This document shows, piece by piece, positions 46,271 through 54,129 of a stretch of 64,000 nt of DNA. Origin of the DNA: CALFUK01 sp964450495 (GTDB lineage: Bacteria > Bacteroidota > Bacteroidia > Chitinophagales > Saprospiraceae); contig CAYVFU010000009.1 of assembly GCA_964450495.1 (NCBI GenBank), positions 1 to 64,000 of the forward strand, in the 5' to 3' direction. Each line of letters opens with the position of its first letter. The first letter of the stretch is position 1. The position numbers and the translations under genes were made by a program. The notes beneath the pieces are model-generated. The model did no database searches. It was not told the DNA's origin and saw nothing but the letters and a program-made list of their open reading frames with translations.

Positions 46271-47419
46271 TCATTCATCTGCCCAAGAAGCGATGTCTAC
46301 ATCTTTAATCTCAAAATTTTCTTCTCCTCCATAAATTAGTCTTTTTTTAGTAGGACGATCAATGATTTTATCCAATTTATAGAGTCCTTTAAGAGAGTCA
46401 GATCGAAATGTACGAGTGGATTTAATTTCTGTCAAAACGTATCCATTCGGTGTTTCTTCAAATAAATCAACTTCTAATTGATTGTTGTCTCGATAAAAGT
46501 AAAATCGTGGTGTTTTACCTTTATGATGAGTTTCTTTTATTCGATTTGCCATGATTAAATTTTCGAATAATGCACCAAGTTGATGGTAGTCGGCAACGGA
46601 ATTTGGGTCTTCTATTTCTAGTAAATGACATAACAGCCCAGTATCATAGAAATATAATTTGGGACTTTTGACCAATCTTTTTCCAAAGTTTTTAAAATAG
46701 GGAGGCAGTCTGAAAATGATGTAGCTTTGTTCTAATATGGAGAACCAACTTTTTATTGTGTTTACACTGACTCCTGCACTTTTTGCTATTTCAGAGTAAT
46801 TGATGTTTTGGCTAACCTTGCTTGCGCATAATCTAACGAACAATCGAAATGTTTCAAGATTCTTGGCAGAAATTAGGCCCGTAACATCTCGTTCGATGTA
46901 ACTGTATTCATAACTGGGATAAAATAACCTAGGTGGTATTTTTAAATTGAATAATGCAGGGTAGTATCCTTTATGTATGATGTCCTCATAGTTTAACGGC
47001 AATAAACCAGCGTTTTTTAATTCTTGATTGTCCAGTGGAAATAGCCTAGCTATACCAACTCTGCCTGCAAGAGATTGTGTTATATTTTTTCTTAAAAGAA
47101 AATTTTGAGAACCAGATAAAATGAACTGGCCTACTTGTTTATCCCGATCAACGATTGTCTGTAAATAGGAAAAGAGTTCAGGGACTCGTTGAGCATCGTC
47201 AAAGATCACATGATTATTATATTTTTTGAGAAAGCTTCTTGGGTCTTGTTGCGCCTTATCTCGTACGTCAGGGTCTTCTAAAGATATATAGGTATAATCA
47301 GGATATAGGTCTTGCAAAAGCGTTGTCTTACCTGCTTGGCGAGGCCCCGTTAAGCTCACAATGGGATAATATTGTCCCAATTCTTGTAAATGACTGCCTA
47401 TATTTCTTGTAATTATCAT
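46271..47419 (-). CDS. AAA_14/DUF4143 family ATPase
   Basis: A 382-residue protein of a broad, poorly understood family of P-loop ATPases with a nuclease-like C-domain. Walker A is TGPRQAGKTT. Walker B reads HVIFDDAQR, where the family usually has DE(V/I)Q, so the catalytic Glu is Asp here. Sensor-1 block QFILSGSQNFLL and a winged-helix segment (YSEIAKSAGVSVNTIKSWFSILEQSYIIFRLPPY) follow; the end has a PD-(D/E)xK-like set (LEVDLFEETPNGYVLTEIKS). Such genes are often accessory, sometimes toxin-like. Its start is next to a 23-bp tandem repeat. Confidence 0.85.
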   Translation of the reverse strand: MIITRNIGSHLQELGQYYPIVSLTGPRQAGKTTLLQDLYPDYTYISLEDPDVRDKAQQDPRSFLKKYNNHVIFDDAQRVPELFSYLQTIVDRDKQVGQFILSGSQNFLLRKNITQSLAGRVGIARLFPLDNQELKNAGLLPLNYEDIIHKGYYPALFNLKIPPRLFYPSYEYSYIERDVTGLISAKNLETFRLFVRLCASKVSQNINYSEIAKSAGVSVNTIKSWFSILEQSYIIFRLPPYFKNFGKRLVKSPKLYFYDTGLLCHLLEIEDPNSVADYHQLGALFENLIMANRIKETHHKGKTPRFYFYRDNNQLEVDLFEETPNGYVLTEIKSTRTFRSDSLKGLYKLDKIIDRPTKKRLIYGGEENFEIKDVDIASWADE

Positions 47420-47425
47420 GAATAC

Positions 47426-47695
47426 TACAAATATACATAAAACTCATTGATTGATTTACATATAGTGTACTGATTGATTTACATAAAGTGTACTGATGGA
47501 TATACATAAAACACACTGATTGGTTNNNNNNNNNNNNNNNNNNNNNNNNNNNNNNNNNNNNNNNNNNNNNNNNNNNNNNNNNNNNNNNNNNNNNNNNNNN
47601 NNNNNNNNNNNNNNNNNNNNNNNNNTGATTGATTTACATAAAGTGTACTGATGGATATACATAAAACACACTGATTGGTTTGCATGAATTTTATT
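47426..47695. repeat. Tandem array of 23-bp repeats with a 100-N assembly gap
   Basis: Units of 23 bp read GATTGATTTACATAAAGTGTACT or GATGGATATACATAAAACACACT: 47449-47471, 47472-47494, 47495-47517, a unit beginning at 47518 that runs into the gap, then 47627-47649, 47650-47672 and a diverged unit at 47673-47695. A decayed unit lies at about 47426-47448. The gap is 47526-47625, exactly 100 N's, a standard placeholder, so the real copy number is unknown. The repeat lies between the starts of no genes: it is upstream of the AAA gene and downstream of the acylase gene. Confidence 0.9.
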
Positions 47696-47724
47696 GAAAG
47701 ATTTGAATAGTTTTAACTCGCAAT

Positions 47725-50169
47725 CTAGTTAGTATTCGTTGGATGATTTGGCTTTAATTCATAGGAATAGTCAACAATTGTTTTTACTTTCTCTCTGCTG
47801 TAATACAAGGGGAAGTAAATATTCTTTGACCATTCATCAAATAAATTATCGTAGTGTTTGTGTTCAGGATTGCCAGATTGGCCAGGTGAATTATTCGCTA
47901 CTGATTTATCCCAATCACCAGTCTGAATGATGACTCTAAATGTGCCTCCAGATGGTTGATTGTCGGCATTGCCTGTTGAAGCTACAGTATAACCATTTCC
48001 ACCACGAGGAGCAGGACCGACTTTTAATTTTTGTAGTGTTTCTTCATTTACAGCATTGCGCAATGGATGCTTCATCGTTACATGCTTAAATGCTTCATCG
48101 CCATATTTCCAGTTCGATCTATCCTTACCGAATCGTTCTTCCATTTGATCGATTGCTTCAGTTAATACATCAATGAGTATTTGGTTTCTTGTTTCATTAG
48201 CATCTTCTTCAAAGATCAATGTGGGATCTTGAAGCCAATCAATTACCCGTTTCAATTGAATGGTGCTGATGTGTTCTTTTGCTTCTAGTGGCACGATTAA
48301 TTCCCATAGCTTTCGCTTTAGGGATTGTTCCCAAGAAACATATAAGCCAGCTGCTGCGGACTCAGGACTTAACACGTAATTCCAATTAGTGAGCAACTGT
48401 ATCGCCTCCATCACCTCAGTAGAACCATTTAACTCGGTAAGTAAAGGGACAAGTTCTCTTGCAGGCAATGACAAATAATCAGATTGTAATGCTGCCATTT
48501 CTGAAACACTGTGCGCTGTTTTTGATTCTAAGACTTCCTTTACGCGAGCTCCTCTGTAAGGGTCTGACCAATTGTAGCCGATAGCGTCCCACTCCGTATA
48601 GTCTTTTGGTGTAACAGATTGGTTTGCAGTAATGATGTATCCACTGTCAGGATTCTCTTCATTGGGTCTTTGCTTCATGGGAATATAACCATCCCATTCA
48701 TAACGGCCATCTCCAGGTACTGGTACCATTCCGCTGTGCGTGCGTCTGTATGGATTGATGCCAACAACTTGCCACCCTATGTTTCCTGACTTGTCAGCCC
48801 AGACCATATTTTCTCCTGGGATGTTACTGTATGTACAGGCTTCACGAAATTCATCAAAATTGGTGGCTTGGTCCATTCGTAAACTCGCGAGATACGGCGA
48901 ACCACCATATTCCAACCAGCCGCATTTTACCGCAAAGGCAACATGCTCGTCACTCTTTTCAAAAGACACCGGTCCGTGTATGGAATATTTTAACTCAACT
49001 TCAACAGGTGTACTTTTCCCTTTGACATTTATGCGCTCAGTGATGATATCAAAATCTACCCAATTATCGTTGTGCCAATATTGATTCGAATTATCAGGAT
49101 TGGTTTTATAGACATAGATATCTTCTGCATCCGTTCTAAAAACAGTTAATCCCCAAGCGCCATGTTCGTTGTGGCCAATGGATATGCCTGGTATCTCCGG
49201 TTCACCACCACCAATCACATTCCAACCAGGTGCTACCAGATGAGCCATGTATCTAAGTGACGGAACTGCCAATGTGCGATGCGGATCATTTGCCATAATA
49301 GGCATCCCCGACTCCGTACGATCACCTTTCACTACCCAATTGTTGCTACCAATATCAAAATCAAAAATATCTGCAAGAGAATCTTCTTGTATTTTGGGAT
49401 GTCCATCAATATTGCCAAGAGAGCTATCTACTATGTCTTCAGGTATAAATGCAACTGGCTTTCGATATGCATCGTACAAGCCAAGGATGTCATAACTCAA
49501 ATGTTCAAGTTCTATTGTAGAATCTATAGTCAGGTCTGGATCTTTTGGATGAAACCACACCAACTGTCTGACTTTATCTTCGCCAACCGCTGCCACAGCT
49601 CTAGCTACTTCTAATTCTAAGCCGACATTACCAAGAAGACCTTGATGTCTAGAGATAACTACTTCTGGAGTCCATAATTCTGGTAATATACCTAATAAGC
49701 CAAACTCAAGAGGCAACTCTTTTGGAGACTTTCGGACTTCTTCAATATAGGCATTCACACCATCGACATAAGCAGTAATGATCTCGATACCATCGTCGTG
49801 ATAGTGTGCCATTTCTTTATTGATGTCCTTACGGAATTTAAAAAGTCTTGTACCAATGTCTCTTTTTAATTCTCGCTCGCCAAGTATTTCTGCTACGGTA
49901 CCTGTTGCCTGTCTGCGCCACACTTCGAATTGGAATAATCGATCTTTAGCAGCGTGATACCCTTGGGCAAAAAACAAATCGTGTTGTGTTTGTGCATAGA
50001 TATGAGGGATGCCATATTTATCCACGAGGACCTCAACTGAATGGTCTAGCTCGTAAACAGGAGAGGGGACATCGGAAGGTAAGTTGGCGGATTGTTTTGT
50101 TTTACAAGCAAACAACAAAGTAAGTGAGAAGGTAAATAAAAGCATTTGGATTCTATAGGAGACTGTCAT
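47725..50169 (-). CDS. Penicillin acylase family lipoprotein (second copy type)
   Basis: An 814-residue Ntn-hydrolase precursor. The signal ends LLFAC, a lipobox. KYGIPHIYAQ starts the alpha chain; the beta chain starts at the nucleophile Ser275 in DIGSNNWVVKG, followed by the substrate pocket MANDPHR. Further family blocks: IPGENMVWADKSGNIGWQ and, near the C-terminus, GDWDKSVANNSPGQSG. It resembles the penicillin G / acyl-homoserine lactone acylases of usual length more closely than the acylase at 5164-7308. It is a single gene, transcribed away from the iron-uptake operon. Confidence 0.9.
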   Translation of the reverse strand: MTVSYRIQMLLFTFSLTLLFACKTKQSANLPSDVPSPVYELDHSVEVLVDKYGIPHIYAQTQHDLFFAQGYHAAKDRLFQFEVWRRQATGTVAEILGERELKRDIGTRLFKFRKDINKEMAHYHDDGIEIITAYVDGVNAYIEEVRKSPKELPLEFGLLGILPELWTPEVVISRHQGLLGNVGLELEVARAVAAVGEDKVRQLVWFHPKDPDLTIDSTIELEHLSYDILGLYDAYRKPVAFIPEDIVDSSLGNIDGHPKIQEDSLADIFDFDIGSNNWVVKGDRTESGMPIMANDPHRTLAVPSLRYMAHLVAPGWNVIGGGEPEIPGISIGHNEHGAWGLTVFRTDAEDIYVYKTNPDNSNQYWHNDNWVDFDIITERINVKGKSTPVEVELKYSIHGPVSFEKSDEHVAFAVKCGWLEYGGSPYLASLRMDQATNFDEFREACTYSNIPGENMVWADKSGNIGWQVVGINPYRRTHSGMVPVPGDGRYEWDGYIPMKQRPNEENPDSGYIITANQSVTPKDYTEWDAIGYNWSDPYRGARVKEVLESKTAHSVSEMAALQSDYLSLPARELVPLLTELNGSTEVMEAIQLLTNWNYVLSPESAAAGLYVSWEQSLKRKLWELIVPLEAKEHISTIQLKRVIDWLQDPTLIFEEDANETRNQILIDVLTEAIDQMEERFGKDRSNWKYGDEAFKHVTMKHPLRNAVNEETLQKLKVGPAPRGGNGYTVASTGNADNQPSGGTFRVIIQTGDWDKSVANNSPGQSGNPEHKHYDNLFDEWSKNIYFPLYYSREKVKTIVDYSYELKPNHPTNTN

Positions 50170-50361
50170 GGCATATCAGATTACTGTGTGAACTAAGATA
50201 GCACATTAAGTGAAGATGCCCCTTTTGCTAAATGAGCAATAATGACAAATGAATTATCTCTTGAAAAGGATTGAAAGTAACTATCAACAGCTATGCTTTA
50301 ACAATTGTACACAAACGCGAAAAAACATTCTATCAAGGTGGTGAAGAAGAGAATATTTACA

Positions 50362-50369
50362 TACATTTG
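50362..50369 (+). promoter_or_regulatory. -7 box of the iron-uptake-type operon
   Basis: TACATTTG fits TAnnTTTG and lies 38 bases before the GTG start at 50408. The inverted repeat at 50375-50393 covers the expected start of transcription. Confidence 0.55.
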
Positions 50370-50374
50370 CTCTT

Positions 50375-50393
50375 ATTAAGATTTAATCTAAAT
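50375..50393. promoter_or_regulatory. 19-bp inverted repeat, candidate metal-regulator operator
   Basis: ATTAAGATT-T-AATCTAAAT is an inverted repeat with one mismatch in nine-base arms. Its length and A/T-rich arms resemble operators of DtxR/Fur-type iron repressors. Position over the transcription start implies repression. Confidence 0.5.
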
Positions 50394-50407
50394 AAAAATA
50401 AGATACA

Positions 50408-51649
50408 GTGGTAAATATAAAACAACTCTTCCTATTTTCCATTTCAATCGCCTTTTTTGCTTCTTGTTCAGATGACGGGACTATTGTCGATCCTGTTGAT
50501 CCAATTGACCCTGTGGTTGAATTGGTGAATCCAGTGAGCTATGATTTTACTAGAAATGGTGCATCTACAATCTCTTTTTCTGGGCAAACGGAAAGAATTG
50601 GTATGGCAACAGAGATGGTAAATGCAATGTCAAATTTCCAATCAACAGAAGAGCAGTTATTAGAAATGTATGCTAATCAAACTGCTTCAGGTGGAGATGC
50701 AAATCCATATACTGACTCAGATCTTAATGCGTCATCTAAAAGTGTTAAGTCGAAAGTTGCTGCTTCAAAAGACTTCTTCTCATCAAATACTGTTGAATCG
50801 GCTGAAATAAAGGCGGCATTGGAGACATTAATCATTGCACAAGTCAGTGAGGTATTTCCAAATCAAAATGAACTTGCGGCAGAAGGAGCAGCTGGACAAA
50901 TTGCTGATGGTTCTTCTGTCAGATATGTCAGCGCAGGTGGTTTGGAATATAACCAAGCAGTGTCAAAGTCATTGATAGGGGCATTAATGGTGGATCAGAT
51001 GCTTAATAATTATTTGAGTCCTTCAGTCTTGGATGAGGGTACTAATGTTGAGGATAATAATAATGGCGTTGTGGCTGAAGGACAGGTATATACAAATATG
51101 GAACATAAATGGGATGAAGCATTTGGTTATATATTCGGTGCTCCTGGAGCTGATTATGCTGATCCACTGAACACACTCGGTGGTGATAGTTTTTTAAATA
51201 AGTATTTGAGTAGAGTTGAAGGTGACGATGATTTTGCTGGAATCGCCAGTGAGATATTTGAGGCACTAAAATTAGGTAGAGCAGCTATAGTTGCCCTAGA
51301 TTATGACTTGAGAGATGAGCAGGCCGATATAATAACAGATAGAGTTTCTGAGGTAGTTGGTGTGAGAGCAGTGTATTATTTACAGCAAGGAAAAAATGCT
51401 TTAGCAAGAAATGATTTTGGTGCAGCATTCCATGATTTATCTGAAGGATATGGATTTGTATTCAGTTTGAGATTTTTAAGAGACTCCAATACTGACCAAG
51501 CTCTTTTCTCTAAATCTGAGGTGGATGGGTTTATTAACCAATTGACACAAGGAAGTGGATTTTGGGGTATAGATGCTGCTACTTTAGATCAGCTATCTAA
51601 TGACATTGCAGCAAAATTTGATTTCTCAGTTGAGCAAGCTGGAAGCTAG
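50408..51649 (+). CDS. DUF4856 lipoprotein of the imelysin cluster
   Basis: A 413-residue lipoprotein with a GTG start (50408), signal ending AFFASC, then a Pro/Asp-rich linker (VDPVDPIDP) and a helical DUF4856 domain (TRNGASTISFSGQTERIGMATEM, MEHKWDEAFGYIFG, RAAIVALDYDLRDEQ). Such proteins are found beside imelysin-like proteins and TonB receptors in Bacteroidota and are thought to work in iron uptake at the cell surface. First gene of a four-gene operon; the next begins 15 bases on. Confidence 0.82.
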   Translation: MVNIKQLFLFSISIAFFASCSDDGTIVDPVDPIDPVVELVNPVSYDFTRNGASTISFSGQTERIGMATEMVNAMSNFQSTEEQLLEMYANQTASGGDANPYTDSDLNASSKSVKSKVAASKDFFSSNTVESAEIKAALETLIIAQVSEVFPNQNELAAEGAAGQIADGSSVRYVSAGGLEYNQAVSKSLIGALMVDQMLNNYLSPSVLDEGTNVEDNNNGVVAEGQVYTNMEHKWDEAFGYIFGAPGADYADPLNTLGGDSFLNKYLSRVEGDDDFAGIASEIFEALKLGRAAIVALDYDLRDEQADIITDRVSEVVGVRAVYYLQQGKNALARNDFGAAFHDLSEGYGFVFSLRFLRDSNTDQALFSKSEVDGFINQLTQGSGFWGIDAATLDQLSNDIAAKFDFSVEQAGS

Positions 51650-51664
51650 AACCAATTAAAAAAG

Positions 51665-52777
51665 ATGAAAAAACTATACTTTCTCCTAGGGTTTATTTTT
51701 TTCGCTGTTGCTTGCGGAGACGATAATACTGGTACGGGAAATATGCCTGAAACTACAGAGAGTTTCGATAGAGGAGAGATGCTTGTATTTTGGGCTGACG
51801 ATATAATCCTACCTGCGTATAGTAACTATATTGCTGATTTAGATGTTTTGCAAGAATCGACGGATGCGTTTTATGCAAATCCATCATTATCTACTTTAAA
51901 TGGATTTAGAGATGCTTATATACTTGCTTATCAGTCATGGCAACAAGTCTCTATTTTTGAAATAGGAAAAGCAGAAGAAATAGGATTACGTAATTTTACA
52001 AACATCTATCCAGCAAACGAGGAATTAATCATAAGCAATTTAGAGTCTCAGAATTTCAATTTGATTTTACCTTCAAATTTTGCTGCGCAAGGATTCCCTG
52101 CATTAGACTATCTATTATATGGTATTGAAGATAATGAAGATGCAATCATTCAAGTATTATCTTCAGCCAATGGCATGAACTATACAGAAGCTTTAGTGAA
52201 TAGACTTCGCAATTTAGCTGGGGAAGTTTTAGATGATTGGAATCAAGGATACAGAGATGAGTTTGTGTCTAATGATGGTTCCTCTGCAACAGCTTCAACA
52301 GATAAATTGGTTAATGACTTTTTATTTTACTATGAACGGTTTTTAAGAGCTGCAAAAGTTGGTATACCTGCAGGGGTGTTTTCTGGTAATATCGAACCAG
52401 ATCGCGTCGAAGGTTTATATTCAGGAAATTATTCCAAACAATTATTTCAAGCAGGCTTTTCGGCAGCTCAAGATTTTTTTAATGGTATTTCGTTTAATGG
52501 CGGAAGGCAAGGTACAAGTCTTAAACAGTATTTGGAATTCATACATATTTCTAATGATACCGAAGTTGATTTAGGAGTAAGAATAAATGATCAATGGCAA
52601 AGCGCAGAATCGGCATTATCCGGAATAAACGCTAATTTTCGAGACCAAGTCAATATAGATAATTCTGAAATGTTACGTTTATATGACGAACTCCAAAAAG
52701 CAGTTGTTCTTCTAAAAGTAGATATGCTCCAGTCTCTAAACATTCAAGTTGATTTTGTAGATGCTGATGGTGATTGA
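51665..52777 (+). CDS. Imelysin-like (M75-fold) lipoprotein
   Basis: A 370-residue lipoprotein (lipobox FFAVAC) of the imelysin/insulin-cleaving peptidase fold, a four-helix bundle pair linked to iron uptake. Blocks: NGFRDAYILAYQSWQQVSIF, LPSNFAAQGFPALDYLLYG and SLKQYLEFIH. Where imelysins carry the GxHxxE metal motif this protein has GFPALDYL, so the His and Glu ligands are absent; it probably belongs to the IPPA-like branch without that site. The stop overlaps the next gene's ATG (TGATG). Confidence 0.82.
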   Translation: MKKLYFLLGFIFFAVACGDDNTGTGNMPETTESFDRGEMLVFWADDIILPAYSNYIADLDVLQESTDAFYANPSLSTLNGFRDAYILAYQSWQQVSIFEIGKAEEIGLRNFTNIYPANEELIISNLESQNFNLILPSNFAAQGFPALDYLLYGIEDNEDAIIQVLSSANGMNYTEALVNRLRNLAGEVLDDWNQGYRDEFVSNDGSSATASTDKLVNDFLFYYERFLRAAKVGIPAGVFSGNIEPDRVEGLYSGNYSKQLFQAGFSAAQDFFNGISFNGGRQGTSLKQYLEFIHISNDTEVDLGVRINDQWQSAESALSGINANFRDQVNIDNSEMLRLYDELQKAVVLLKVDMLQSLNIQVDFVDADGD

Positions 52778-54129
52778 TGCCTCTTACTTTCCAAACATAT
52801 TTAAATAAACAGACAAAGGCAGCTCCTCTAGCTGTCTTTCGTATTTTATTTGGATTGTTATTGGTCGTAAGTATGATACGGTTTTGGTATTATGGCTGGA
52901 TAGAAAAACTGTATCTATTACCAAAATTTCATTTTCACTATTATGGGTTTGAGTGGGTCCAAGTGCCAGGCAATTGGACGTACGCATTGTTTTTTATTTG
53001 CGGACTATCAGCTCTTTTCTTTGCCATTGGATTTAAATACCGAATATCCATTTTGATATTCTTTCTAAGCTTTACGTATATAGAACTAATGGATAAGACT
53101 ACTTATCTGAATCACTATTACTTCGTATCCATAACGGCATTTATTTTGTTGTGGCTTCCTGCTCATTGTCATTTTTCTGTTGATGCTTTTTGGAATAAAA
53201 ATATGCGCACAGAATTTATTCCTAAATGGAATATAGATGCTCTGCGTCTTATGATTTCCATCGTGTATATTTCTGCTGGCTTGGCTAAGTTAAATAGTGA
53301 TTGGATGTACAAAGCACTTCCTCTTGGTATTTGGCTTCGAGAAAAAACAGATATACCAATTATAGGTCAGTTTATGGACGAGCGATGGATGCATTATTTA
53401 TTTAGTTGGGGAGGAGCATGTTATGATTTATTTATTGTGTTTTTTTTGCTCTGGTCTCGAACTAGATTGTTGGCATTTATCGCAGTGTTAATATTTCATT
53501 TGTTGACGAAGGTTTTATTTCCTATCGGGATGTTTCCCTATCTCATGATTGCAGCAAGTTTATTGTTTTTTAGCGACTCTTTTCATTCCAAGATATTGGC
53601 GACAATATCAAGAATAATCAAGATTCCACATGAGACATTTTGTAATGGGATGAGATTAACAACAAGTAGTGTTTCCCATCGAACAGCCTTATTTATTCTC
53701 CCTCTGTTTTTTGTGGTCCAATTATTAGTTCCACTAAGAAGTCATCTGTATACTGGTAATGTATTTTGGACAGAACAAGGGTATCGCTTTTCGTGGCGAG
53801 TGATGCTGATGGAGAAAACAGGCTATGCAAATTTTAAGGTCGTGGATGGTGTTACAGGCAAACGGTTTTATGTGCAGAATGAAGATTTCTTAACTGCTTT
53901 CCAACAAAAGCAAATGGCCACACAACCAGATTTTATTCTAGAATATGCTCATTATTTAGGGGAACATTTTAAGAGCCAAGGCCACAAAAATTTGCAAATA
54001 TTTGTGGAAAGTTACGCATCATTAAATGGAAGACCTAGTCAAGAATTTATTGATCCATCAGTTGATCTATTAACGGTGAAAAATAATTTGCTTCCTAAAT
54101 CATTTATAATACCTCTTAAGAATGATTAG
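52777..54129 (+). CDS. HTTM domain membrane protein (gamma-carboxylase-like)
   Basis: A 450-residue membrane protein with a horizontally transferred transmembrane (HTTM) domain related to vitamin K-dependent gamma-carboxylase. PLAVFRILFGLLLVVSMIRFWYYGWI is the first span; four or more spans follow, including WNIDALRLMISIVYISAGLAKL. The C-terminal third is soluble and extracytoplasmic. ATG at 52777 overlaps the imelysin stop; a TTG one codon earlier is not needed. The gene is regularly seen between imelysin and TonB receptor genes in Bacteroidota; its chemistry there is not known. Confidence 0.85.
   Translation: MPLTFQTYLNKQTKAAPLAVFRILFGLLLVVSMIRFWYYGWIEKLYLLPKFHFHYYGFEWVQVPGNWTYALFFICGLSALFFAIGFKYRISILIFFLSFTYIELMDKTTYLNHYYFVSITAFILLWLPAHCHFSVDAFWNKNMRTEFIPKWNIDALRLMISIVYISAGLAKLNSDWMYKALPLGIWLREKTDIPIIGQFMDERWMHYLFSWGGACYDLFIVFFLLWSRTRLLAFIAVLIFHLLTKVLFPIGMFPYLMIAASLLFFSDSFHSKILATISRIIKIPHETFCNGMRLTTSSVSHRTALFILPLFFVVQLLVPLRSHLYTGNVFWTEQGYRFSWRVMLMEKTGYANFKVVDGVTGKRFYVQNEDFLTAFQQKQMATQPDFILEYAHYLGEHFKSQGHKNLQIFVESYASLNGRPSQEFIDPSVDLLTVKNNLLPKSFIIPLKND

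Noticed and set aside
47328..47685. Minus-strand reading frames through the repeat and the N's
   Set aside because: They are translations of the 23-bp tandem repeat and of the gap, with no codon logic.
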